64,000 nt of DNA, from NCBI RefSeq assembly GCF_020037025.1, contig NZ_JAIQLH010000063.1, forward strand, positions 1-64,000. Reading direction: 5' to 3'. Under the pieces are notes generated by a model. The model ran no database searches. It was not told the DNA's origin and saw nothing but the letters and a program-made list of their open reading frames with translations. The stretch comes from Streptomyces huiliensis. Its GTDB lineage: Bacteria > Actinomycetota > Actinomycetes > Streptomycetales > Streptomycetaceae. The number at the start of each line of letters is the position of its first letter. Position 1 is the stretch's first letter. This document shows, piece after piece, positions 1 to 8,031 of the stretch. The translations under genes and the position numbers were made by a program.

Positions 1-471
1 CTCGGCTGCGCCGAGGCGGGCCTCGCGGACGCCAGCGTGCGGCTGGCCGGCTGCTGCACCCCGGTGCCCCCGGACGAGGTCACCGGCTTCGCCGTGCGCG
101 GCGGCGCCGTGACCGTGCACCGTGCCCAGTGCCCGGCGGTGGCGCGGATGACCGGGGCCGGCCGGCGGCGGATCGCCGTGCGCTGGCGGCGGCCGGACGG
201 TACCGGGCCCGGGGACTTCCGCGTCACCCTGCGCGCCGAGTCGTTCAGCCGCCCGCACCTGCTCGCCGACCTCACCGAGGTCATCGCGGCGGAGGGCGTC
301 GCCGTCATCTCGGCCGCCGTCGAACCACCGCACGAGCAGCGCGTCCGCCACACCTACACCCTCCATCTGCCCGACGCCGCCCACCTGCCCGAGCTGATGC
401 GCGCCATGCGCCGGGTCCCCGGCGTGTACGACGTGGGGCGCGCGGGCTGGCCGGTCGCCACGCCGTTGTGA
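1..471 (+). CDS. RelA/SpoT homologue (RSH), C-terminal part, truncated by window start
   Basis: The reading frame is open from base 1, so only the last ~156 residues of a larger protein are present. The segment around bases 49-130 (LAGCCTPVPPDEVTGF followed by VTVHRAQCP) is the conserved Cys/His zinc-finger-like (RIS) block of long RSH enzymes, and the remainder (FRVTLRAESFSRPHLLADL to the end) is an ACT domain. In the family these C-terminal domains sense the ribosome and regulate (p)ppGpp synthetase and hydrolase activities. The catalytic part lies outside the window, so whether this copy is bifunctional cannot be seen. From its position next to hflX it probably corresponds to the second RSH of Streptomyces (rshA in S. 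coelicolor), which is inference from gene order. Confidence 0.9.
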   Translation, partial: LGCAEAGLADASVRLAGCCTPVPPDEVTGFAVRGGAVTVHRAQCPAVARMTGAGRRRIAVRWRRPDGTGPGDFRVTLRAESFSRPHLLADLTEVIAAEGVAVISAAVEPPHEQRVRHTYTLHLPDAAHLPELMRAMRRVPGVYDVGRAGWPVATPL

Positions 472-620
472 CGCCCTTTGCGCCCCTGCCGCGGCCCCCG
501 TTGTGACCGCAGGTGCCACCGCGCTCCCGGAGGCGTACGCGCCCCCGGCGCACCGCCCGTACGAGTGGGACCGCGCGCGCCGCGCCCCGGAGACGACGGC
601 GCGCTGATAGCGGTGGACGC

Positions 621-2105
621 ATGCCGCACTCTCCCCAGGCCCGCCTCCCGCACCACCGCCCCCCTCACCACCGCCGCCGGCTCCGCCGCACCGCCCTCGC
701 CGCCGCCGTGCCGCTGCTGCTCCTGACCGCCGCCGCGCCGCCGCCCGCCCCGCTGGGCATCGGCGACCGGCTCTTCCCCCACCTCGGCAATCCGGGCTAC
801 CACGTCACCGACTACGCCCTCGCCTTCGACTACCGGGGGAACGACAAGCCGCTGGACGCCGTGACCACGATCGAGGCCCGGTCCACCGAACGCCTGACGC
901 GGTTCAACCTCGACTTCGCCCGCGGCACCGTGCGGTCGATCGAGGTGAACGGGGCGCACGCCGAGTTCACCCCCGTCGAGGAGGACCTCGTCGTCACCCC
1001 GGCCCGCCCGGTGCCCCGCCACACCCCTTTCACGGTCACCGTCCACCACACCAGCGACCCCCGGGGCGGCAGGGAGGGCGGCTGGGTTACCACCAAGGAC
1101 GGCCTGGTCATGGCCAACCAGGCGGACGCCGCGCATCGCGTCTTCCCCGGCAGCGACCACCCCTCCGAGAAGGCGGACTTCCGCTTCCGGATCCGCGCCC
1201 CCAAGGAGCTCACCGTCGTCGCCAACGGGGTCGCCACCGGGCGCACCACCCAGGGCGCCACCACCACCTGGACCTACCGCACCCGCCACCCCATGGCCAC
1301 CGAGCTCGTCCAGGTCGCCATCGGCCGCTCCGCCGTCCTGGAGGCCACCGGCCCGCACGGCCTGCCGCTGCGCAGCGTGGTGCCGGCCGGCGCGCGGGAC
1401 GGGCTGGCGCCCTGGGTGGCGAAGACCCCGGAGCAGCTGACCTGGCTGGAACGGCGGCTCGGCCGGTACCCCTTCGAGAACTACGGCGTGCTCATGGCCG
1501 AGGCGACGACCGGCTTCGAGCTGGAGACCCAGACCCTCTCCCTCTTCGAGCGCGACCTGTTCACCAAGCGGACCGTGCCGTCCTGGTACCTGGAGTCGGT
1601 CATGGTCCACGAGCTGGCGCACCAGTGGTTCGGCGACAGCGTCACCCCGCGCACCTGGGGCGACCTCTGGCTCAACGAGGCCCACGCGACCTGGTACGAG
1701 GCCGAGTACGCCGAGCACAAGGGCGGCCGCAAGCTCGCCGACCGGATGCGCCGGGCGTACGAGTACTCGGACCTCATGCGCGCCGACGGAGGCGCGCCCG
1801 CCGCCCTGAAGCAGCCCGCCCCCGGCAGGAAGGTCGCCATCTTCCGGCCGGTCGTCTACGACGGCGGCGCCGTGGTGCTCTACGCCCTCCGGCAGAAGAT
1901 CGGCGCCCGCGCCTTCGAGGAGCTGGAGCGCGCCTGGGTCGACCGGTACGCGGACGGGACGGTGTCCACCGCCGACTTCGTCGCCCTCGCCTCGAAGGCC
2001 GCCCACCGGGACCTGTCCGGCTTCCTGCTCCCCTGGCTCTACGACACCACCACCCCGCCCATGCCCGGCCACCCGGACTGGAAGGCCACCCGGAAACCGG
2101 CGTGA
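621..2105 (+). CDS. Secreted M1-family metallo-aminopeptidase
   Basis: 494-residue zinc peptidase. The N-terminus is basic and His/Arg-rich followed by a hydrophobic stretch (ALAAAVPLLLLTAAA), a secretion signal. The M1 zinc site is intact: HELAH at about residues 330-334 with the third ligand Glu at about 353 in LWLNEAHATWYE. The usual exopeptidase GAMEN motif is replaced by GFELE, keeping the final Glu. It is short for M1, having the N-terminal beta domain and catalytic domain but not the long C-terminal helical domain. The ATG at 621 is chosen because the upstream in-frame extension is only Arg/Pro-rich and the signal peptide starts here. Likely exports and trims peptides outside the cell; substrate not predictable. 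Confidence 0.88.
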   Translation: MPHSPQARLPHHRPPHHRRRLRRTALAAAVPLLLLTAAAPPPAPLGIGDRLFPHLGNPGYHVTDYALAFDYRGNDKPLDAVTTIEARSTERLTRFNLDFARGTVRSIEVNGAHAEFTPVEEDLVVTPARPVPRHTPFTVTVHHTSDPRGGREGGWVTTKDGLVMANQADAAHRVFPGSDHPSEKADFRFRIRAPKELTVVANGVATGRTTQGATTTWTYRTRHPMATELVQVAIGRSAVLEATGPHGLPLRSVVPAGARDGLAPWVAKTPEQLTWLERRLGRYPFENYGVLMAEATTGFELETQTLSLFERDLFTKRTVPSWYLESVMVHELAHQWFGDSVTPRTWGDLWLNEAHATWYEAEYAEHKGGRKLADRMRRAYEYSDLMRADGGAPAALKQPAPGRKVAIFRPVVYDGGAVVLYALRQKIGARAFEELERAWVDRYADGTVSTADFVALASKAAHRDLSGFLLPWLYDTTTPPMPGHPDWKATRKPA

Positions 2106-2251
2106 CGGCCCCGACGCGGCGTGGGACCATCTTCGGGTCGGCGGGCGCCGGCCCCGGGAATCCCCGGAGGCGGTCCGGCGTTGTCGACATGTGGGTCCCC
2201 GCCCGGGGACGCCACCGTGCGCCAGCACGACCCGACGAAGCAAAGGATCAC

Positions 2252-3739
2252 ATGACCTCCACTTCTTCCCTTCCCCAGGACCGGCAGAGCCTCCCGGAGA
2301 GCCTTCGGGCCGACGCCCTGATGGAAGAGGACGTCGCCTGGAGCCACGAGATCGACGGGGAGCGGGACGGGGACCAGTACGACCGCTCCGAGCGCGCGGC
2401 CCTGCGCCGCGTCGCGGGCCTGTCCACCGAGCTGGAGGACGTCACCGAGGTCGAGTACCGGCAGCTGCGCCTGGAGCGCGTGGTGCTGGTCGGCGTCTGG
2501 ACGTCCGGCACGGTGCGGGACGCCGAGAACTCCCTGGCGGAGCTCGCCGCGCTCGCGGAGACCGCGGGCGCCCTGGTGCTCGACGGCGTGGTCCAGCGCC
2601 GCGACAAGCCGGACCCGGCCACGTACATCGGCTCCGGCAAGGCCCAGGAGCTGCGGGACATCGTCCTGGAGTCCGGAGCCGACACCGTCGTCTGCGACGG
2701 TGAGCTCAGCCCCGGCCAGCTCATCCATCTGGAAGACGTCGTCAAGGTGAAGGTGGTCGACCGTACCGCCCTGATCCTGGACATCTTCGCCCAGCACGCC
2801 AAGTCCCGTGAGGGCAAGGCGCAGGTCGCCCTCGCGCAGATGCAGTACATGCTGCCCCGGCTGCGCGGCTGGGGCCAGTCGCTGTCCCGGCAGATGGGTG
2901 GCGGTGGCTCCGGTTCCTCGGGCGGCGGCATGGCCACCCGCGGTCCCGGTGAGACCAAGATCGAGACAGACCGGCGGCGGATCCGCGAGAAGATGGCGAA
3001 GATGCGCCGGGAGATCGCGGAGATGAAGACCGGGCGCGACATCAAGCGCCAGGAGCGCCGCCGCAACAAGGTGCCCTCGGTCGCCATCGCCGGCTACACC
3101 AACGCCGGCAAGTCCTCGCTGCTCAACCGCCTCACCGGCGCCGGTGTCCTGGTGGAGAACGCCCTGTTCGCCACCCTGGACCCGACCGTCCGGCGGGCCG
3201 AGACGCCCGGCGGACGGCTCTACACCCTCGCCGACACCGTCGGCTTCGTCCGCCACCTGCCGCACCACCTCGTCGAGGCGTTCCGCTCCACCATGGAGGA
3301 GGTCGGCGACTCCGACCTCATCCTGCACGTGGTGGACGGCTCGCACCCGGCGCCGGAGGAGCAGCTGGCGGCGGTCCGCGAGGTGATCCGCGACGTGGGC
3401 GCGCTCGACGTGCCCGAGATCGTCGTGATCAACAAGGCCGACGCGGCCGACCCGCTCACCCTGCAGCGCCTGCTGCGCGTCGAGCGAAACGCGATCGCGG
3501 TCTCCGCGCGCACCGGCGAGGGCATCGACGAGCTGCTCGCCCTCATCGACGAGCGGCTGCCCCGCCCGGCGGTCGAGGTCGAGGCGCTGGTGCCGTACAC
3601 GCAGGGGTCGCTGACCGCGCGGATCCACTCCGAGGGCGAGATCATCTCCGAGGAGCACACCGCGGAGGGCACCCTCGTCCGGGCCCGGGTGCACGAGGAA
3701 CTGGCCGCGGACCTGCGGCCGTTCGTCCCGGCCGCCTGA
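2252..3739 (+). CDS. hflX: GTPase HflX
   Basis: 495-residue ribosome-associated GTPase. The N-terminal HflX domain contains YIGSGKAQEL and LILDIFAQHAKSREGKAQVALAQ-type sequence, followed by a Gly/Ser-rich loop (GGGGSGSSGGG), the RGPGETKIETDRR signature, and the GTPase domain with G1 GYTNAGKSS, G3 DTVGF and G4 NKAD. In bacteria HflX splits stalled or hibernating 70S ribosomes. ATG at 2252 is preceded by AAAGGA at about 6 nt spacing and begins at the typical Streptomyces N-terminal region; the frame is open further upstream but without coding character. Convergent with the following gene, separated by a strong terminator. Confidence 0.96.
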   Translation: MTSTSSLPQDRQSLPESLRADALMEEDVAWSHEIDGERDGDQYDRSERAALRRVAGLSTELEDVTEVEYRQLRLERVVLVGVWTSGTVRDAENSLAELAALAETAGALVLDGVVQRRDKPDPATYIGSGKAQELRDIVLESGADTVVCDGELSPGQLIHLEDVVKVKVVDRTALILDIFAQHAKSREGKAQVALAQMQYMLPRLRGWGQSLSRQMGGGGSGSSGGGMATRGPGETKIETDRRRIREKMAKMRREIAEMKTGRDIKRQERRRNKVPSVAIAGYTNAGKSSLLNRLTGAGVLVENALFATLDPTVRRAETPGGRLYTLADTVGFVRHLPHHLVEAFRSTMEEVGDSDLILHVVDGSHPAPEEQLAAVREVIRDVGALDVPEIVVINKADAADPLTLQRLLRVERNAIAVSARTGEGIDELLALIDERLPRPAVEVEALVPYTQGSLTARIHSEGEIISEEHTAEGTLVRARVHEELAADLRPFVPAA

Positions 3740-3759
3740 GTCGCACGAGTCGCACGAGT

Positions 3760-3793
3760 GAAGGGCCCGCCCCCTTTCGGGAGCGGGCCCTTC
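3760..3793. terminator. Bidirectional intrinsic terminator between hflX and the lipoprotein protease
   Basis: Perfect 11-bp inverted repeat GAAGGGCCCGC / GCGGGCCCTTC around a 12-nt loop, lying in the 69-bp gap between two convergent genes. No long U-tract, as usual in Streptomyces. Confidence 0.85.
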
Positions 3794-3808
3794 GCCGTAC
3801 GCGGACCG

Positions 3809-5035
3809 TCAGCGCGTCGCCGCGAACTTCTTGCTGACGGCCTGGTAGATGCCCTTGGCCTCCGGGCCCAGGTGCGGCCCGGCGAGCCAGCGGCTGTCGG
3901 ACGGGCCGACGGAGGTGTTGGACACCAGCACCGCCTTGCCGCCCGGGCCGACGCGGAACCAGCCGCCGCCCGAGGAGCCGCCGGTCATCGTGCAGCCGAT
4001 GCGGTACATCGTCGGCTGCGCGCTGTCCAGGGTGAGCCGCCCCGGCCGGTCGATGCAGTCGTACATCCGCTGGCCGTCGAACGGCGGCGCGGCCGGGTAG
4101 CCCCAGGCGCCCATCGACGGGATGGACTTCACCTGCGGCGCGTCGAAGTCCACGGCCAGCGCGCGGCCGACGGTCTCCTCCAGCGACTTGCCCGAGCCCT
4201 GCTCCGGCTTCACGTGCAGCACGGCGAAGTCGTACGGGGCGCCCGCGCCGCCGCTGGACGCGCCCTGGGCGATCCACTGGCTCGACGTCTGCGCCCAGTC
4301 CGCCCACCACACGCCGTACGGCGCGACCTGCCGCACCGGCGCGGAGTTCACCCGCGAGCCGGGCAGGCCCTGGTTGTTGTACGACGGCACGAAGGCGATG
4401 TTGCGGTACCAGCCGCCCTTCTGGCCCGCGTGCACGCAGTGGCCCGCCGTCCACACCATGTTGGACTTGCCCGGGTGTGCCGGGTCCTTGACGACCGTCG
4501 CCGAGCAGACCATGTGGCCCTGCGGGCTGTCGAAGAAGACCTTGCCGACCGGGGCGGCGTTGTCGCTGTACGGCCGCTTCACCTCACGGGCCTTCACCGG
4601 CCGCGGCTCCGGATCGGTGACGCCCTGGTCGCCCTGGGACGAGCCGCCCGGGGGAGTGCCCGGAGCGTCCTTGACGGTCTTGTCACTGGAACGGGCGTCC
4701 TTCATCGAGTCCGGCTTCCAGTGGCCCTCGATGATCGGGTTCATGAAGTCCCGGGCCTCGCGCAGCCACCGGTCCTTGTCCCACTTCTTCCAGGCGCCGC
4801 CCTTCCACTTCTCCAGGTCCTGGAGGGTGAGCCCCTTGGGCAGCTTGAACCCGTCCAGGCCCTGGGCGCTCGCCGACGCGGTGGGCTTGTCGCCGCCGTC
4901 GGCCTTGGCGTCGTCGTCGGACGGGCCGCAGGCGGCGGTCAGCGCCAGCACGGACGCGACGGCGACCGCAGCCAGGGTGCGCGGCCCCCGCCGGAGTCCC
5001 CGCCTGCGGACGACGGGCGGGCGTTGGGATGACAT
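3809..5035 (-). CDS. Trypsin-like serine protease, predicted lipoprotein
   Basis: 408 residues. The N-terminus has twin arginines, a hydrophobic run and a lipobox-like LTAAC at about residue 36, followed by an Asp/Ser/Ala-rich linker, so export and lipid anchoring are likely. The chymotrypsin-fold catalytic triad is visible: His in VWTAGHCV, Asp in YDFAVLHV, and Ser in MTGGSSGGGW. This resembles the V8/glutamyl-endopeptidase-like proteases of actinobacteria rather than pancreatic-type trypsins. Start at 5035 chosen because GGGGGAGA lies 7-8 nt upstream; an in-frame ATG at 5065 lacks a ribosome site. Cell-surface protein processing is the likely role; the target is unknown. Confidence 0.85.
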   Translation of the reverse strand: MSSQRPPVVRRRGLRRGPRTLAAVAVASVLALTAACGPSDDDAKADGGDKPTASASAQGLDGFKLPKGLTLQDLEKWKGGAWKKWDKDRWLREARDFMNPIIEGHWKPDSMKDARSSDKTVKDAPGTPPGGSSQGDQGVTDPEPRPVKAREVKRPYSDNAAPVGKVFFDSPQGHMVCSATVVKDPAHPGKSNMVWTAGHCVHAGQKGGWYRNIAFVPSYNNQGLPGSRVNSAPVRQVAPYGVWWADWAQTSSQWIAQGASSGGAGAPYDFAVLHVKPEQGSGKSLEETVGRALAVDFDAPQVKSIPSMGAWGYPAAPPFDGQRMYDCIDRPGRLTLDSAQPTMYRIGCTMTGGSSGGGWFRVGPGGKAVLVSNTSVGPSDSRWLAGPHLGPEAKGIYQAVSKKFAATR

Positions 5036-5310
5036 GGAGTGTTTCTCCCCCGTTCGGTGACACATGTGCGGGTGCGTGTCGGCGTCCGCGGACCTGTCCG
5101 GGCGGACTTGTCATGCACCGCCCCGGTGGCGGGGCAGGGACACCCTAGCCCGACGCCGCGGGGGACGGGCCGGGGCGGCACGCCGGTGCCGATGTGGCAC
5201 GCGCCGCACCTTCTCCGCCGCTTCTCTGTCGGCACCCGTGATCCGGACGGCCCGGCGTCGTTGGTACGTACGGGGGACGTCCGGCGTTCAACAGGAGGAG
5301 GACACAGGTC

Positions 5311-8010
5311 GTGGCCTTGACCCAGCCACCGGCGGCGCTCTCGGCGGTGTTCTCCGCGGGACGGGGCGGACCGCGCCGGGAGTCCGCGGCCCGCGCGTAC
5401 GCCTGCCCGCTGCCCGTCGTCCCGGCGCGCACCCGAGGCCTGACGGTCGAGGCGGCCGACGGCCGCCGCTACCTCGACTGCTTCCCCGGCGGCGGCGCGC
5501 TCGTCCTCGGCCACCACCACCCGGTGGTGCGCGAGGCCGTCCGCTCCGCGCTCGCCCGCGGGGTCCCGCCGGCCGAGGTGTTCGCCGACGAGCTGCGGGC
5601 CGTCCTGCCCGGACGGCTGGCGGACCGCGCCCGCCTCCGCTTCTGCGCACCCACCCGGGAGGCGGCGCTCGCGGTGGCGCGGGCGCTGGCGGGCGGCGCC
5701 GGGGCGCTCGTCGAGACCGTCGGTGCCTCCGGTGAGGGGGACGCCGACGGGTCCCGGGGCGGTGACCTCGCCGCTGTCCGTACGGCCGCGGGGGCTTTCG
5801 GCGGCGCGGGCGGCGACGGCTTCTCCAGGGCGCGCGACCTCGCCGCCGCCCGGACGCTCACCGGCCGCTCGGGGGCCGGACCCGACGGGGACGGGGGAGG
5901 CGAGGCCCCGGCCGGCGGCGGGGCGACCGCCCGGGCGCTCCTCGGGCCTCCCGGGGCCGGATCCGGTGAGGAAGGAGCGGGGGACCGCCCGACTCGCGAC
6001 GCCGAGGCGGCCTGGACGCTCGTCGGGGCACAGCCCGGCGGGGGCGGGAGAGACGGCGCGCCGCTTCGTGACCCTGCCACCGCCCGCGCCGAGGGCCTGG
6101 CCGGAACCGTCCCCGGCGCCCGCGACCGTACCCTCCTCATCGCCGACGAGACGTGCACCGGCCTCGGCCGCACGGGCGTCTTCTGGGGCGTGGAGCACAC
6201 GGGCCGCGTCCCCGACGTGATGGTCCTGGCGGGCGCGATCGGCGGCGGACTGCCGCTCGCCCTCCTCGTCCACGACGTGCCCGCCGCCCACCAGGAGCGG
6301 GACGCGCACGGCAACCGGCTCGCCATGGCGGCCGGCGCGGCCACGCTGCGGTACGTCCGGGAGAACGGCCTGGTCCCACGGGCCGCGGCTCTGGGAGCGC
6401 GGATGCTCTCGCGGCTCCGCCGGGCCGTCGCCGACCGCGACGCGGTCGACGCCGTGCACGGCCGCGGTCTGCTGCTGGACGTCACCTGCGCCGACGCCGC
6501 CACGGCCGAGGCGGTCCGCCGGGCCTGCCTCCGCCGCGGCCTCCTCGTCGGAACGGACGGCACCGACCCCCGCCTGCTGCGCCTCCTGCCACCCCTCACC
6601 CTCACCGACGACCAGGCGGAGGCCGTACTCGACCGCTTCACCGACGCGGTCGGCGCTGTGTGCGGGGGCCCTCGGGCGGGCGGACCGGTGGAGGCCGGCG
6701 GGCCGGCCCCGGCCCGACCCGGCGGACGCGCACGGCCCCGCGCGTCGGGGGCGGGAGGTCTGGTGGCGGTCGGGGACGGGGAACGCGCGGTGCCGGAGCA
6801 GGCGCCCGCGTCCGGGGCGGGCTCCGTCGCGGGAGACGGCTCGCCGGTGTCCGGAGGGGGCGCCGAGGGGACGGAGGGGCACAGCCCTTCCGCTGCCACC
6901 CGGACGCCCCCCGCGCCGCTGCCGGGTGAGGTACCGCCGCCGGAGGCCCGGGCGGCCCACTGGACACGGCCCGGGCCGCGCGCCTTGCCGGAGGACACCA
7001 CGTCCGTCGGCACCGCCTCCCCGGCCGCCGTGCTCCCCGAGGCGCCCCCGCCCGGGGCCGCGACCCCGGCCGCCGGGCCCCGCGTGTTCCGTCAGGGCAT
7101 GGCGTCCGTGGACATCGAGTCCGTCGGCACCGCCTCCCCGGCCGCCGTGCTCCCCGAGGCGCCCCCGCCCGGGGCCGCGACCCCGGCCGCCGGGCCCCGC
7201 GTGTTCCGTCAGGGCATGGCGTCCGTGGACATCGAGTCCGTCGGCACCGCCTCCCCGGCCGCCGTGCTCCCCGAGGCGCCCCCGCCCGGGGCCGCGACCC
7301 CGGCCGCCGGGCCCCGCGTGTTCCGTCAGGGCATGGCGTCCGTGGACATCGAGTCCGTCGGCACCGCCTCCCCGGCCGCCGTGCTCCCCGAGGCGCCCCC
7401 GCCCGGGGCCGCGACCCCGGCCGCCGGGCCCCGCGTGTTCCGTCAGGGCATGGCGTCCGTGGACATCGAGTCCGTCGGCACCGCCTCCCCGGCCGCCGTG
7501 CTCCCCGAGGCGCCCCCGCCCGGGGCCGCGACCCCGGCCGCCGGGCCCCGCGTGTTCCGTCAGGGCATGGCGTCCGTGGACATCGAGTCCGTCGGCACCG
7601 CCTCCCCGGCCGCCGTGCTCCCCGAGGCGCCCCCGCCCGGGGCCGCGACCCCGGCCGCCGGGCCCCGCGTGTTCCGTCAGGGCATGGCGTCCGTGGACAT
7701 CGAGTCCGTCGGCACCGCCTCCCCGGCCGCCGTGCTCCCCGAGGCGCCCCCGCCCGGGGCCGCGACCCCGGCCGCCGGGCCCCGCGTGTTCCGTCAGGAC
7801 ATCGTGTCCGTGGACATCGAGTCCGTCGGCACCGCCTCCCCGGGTGCCGTGCTCCCCGAGGCGCCCCCGCCCAGGGCTGCCGGCCCGGCCGCCGGGCCCC
7901 GCGCGCTCCGGCAGGACCTCGCGTCCGGCACGGCCGTCGCCCCGCGGCCGCCCGTCGCCCCACGGCAGTCCGTCAGCCCGCGGAAGGAGGCAGGCGAGGC
8001 CCCGGCCTGA
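5311..8010 (+). CDS. Aminotransferase class III-like protein without PLP lysine, with long repetitive tail
   Basis: 899 residues. Residues ~1-120 resemble the N-terminal part of siderophore-type diaminobutyrate/acetylornithine aminotransferases (YLDCFPGGGALVLGHHHP). Residues ~280-440 resemble the C-terminal half, including DETCTGLGRTG and IGGGLPLA. The part that normally holds the PLP-phosphate and ring-stacking residues is replaced by ~140 residues of Gly/Ala-rich low complexity. The Schiff-base lysine position (usual SKAIGGG) reads AGAIGGG, Gly at about residue 308. It is therefore unlikely to be an active PLP enzyme. Residues ~565-875 are eight 39-residue repeats. GTG start at 5311 has AGGAGGAGGA ~9 nt upstream. 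It is 21 bp upstream of the siderophore synthetase and probably cotranscribed; a scaffold or substrate-handling role is inference only. Confidence 0.75.
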   Translation: MALTQPPAALSAVFSAGRGGPRRESAARAYACPLPVVPARTRGLTVEAADGRRYLDCFPGGGALVLGHHHPVVREAVRSALARGVPPAEVFADELRAVLPGRLADRARLRFCAPTREAALAVARALAGGAGALVETVGASGEGDADGSRGGDLAAVRTAAGAFGGAGGDGFSRARDLAAARTLTGRSGAGPDGDGGGEAPAGGGATARALLGPPGAGSGEEGAGDRPTRDAEAAWTLVGAQPGGGGRDGAPLRDPATARAEGLAGTVPGARDRTLLIADETCTGLGRTGVFWGVEHTGRVPDVMVLAGAIGGGLPLALLVHDVPAAHQERDAHGNRLAMAAGAATLRYVRENGLVPRAAALGARMLSRLRRAVADRDAVDAVHGRGLLLDVTCADAATAEAVRRACLRRGLLVGTDGTDPRLLRLLPPLTLTDDQAEAVLDRFTDAVGAVCGGPRAGGPVEAGGPAPARPGGRARPRASGAGGLVAVGDGERAVPEQAPASGAGSVAGDGSPVSGGGAEGTEGHSPSAATRTPPAPLPGEVPPPEARAAHWTRPGPRALPEDTTSVGTASPAAVLPEAPPPGAATPAAGPRVFRQGMASVDIESVGTASPAAVLPEAPPPGAATPAAGPRVFRQGMASVDIESVGTASPAAVLPEAPPPGAATPAAGPRVFRQGMASVDIESVGTASPAAVLPEAPPPGAATPAAGPRVFRQGMASVDIESVGTASPAAVLPEAPPPGAATPAAGPRVFRQGMASVDIESVGTASPAAVLPEAPPPGAATPAAGPRVFRQGMASVDIESVGTASPAAVLPEAPPPGAATPAAGPRVFRQDIVSVDIESVGTASPGAVLPEAPPPRAAGPAAGPRALRQDLASGTAVAPRPPVAPRQSVSPRKEAGEAPA
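7003..7930 (+). repeat. Eight tandem 117-bp repeats inside the aminotransferase-like gene
   Basis: Units begin at 7003, 7120, 7237, 7354, 7471, 7588, 7705 and 7822, an exact 117-bp period. The first six are essentially identical at DNA level, the seventh differs in the RQDIVS segment, the eighth has several changes and is shortened. Each encodes 39 residues beginning SVGTASPAAVLPEAPPPG and ending FRQGMASVDIE. Near-perfect nucleotide identity points to recent expansion or ongoing recombination. Confidence 0.97.
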
Positions 8011-8031
8011 CGGCCCGGCCCGCCGCACCGT

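Noticed and set aside
5040..5310. Fe-box upstream of the siderophore operon
   Set aside because: No sequence close to TTAGGTTAGGCTAACCTAA was found in this interval.
7003..7930. CRISPR array
   Set aside because: Units abut with no spacers, are in frame in a coding gene, and no cas genes are present.
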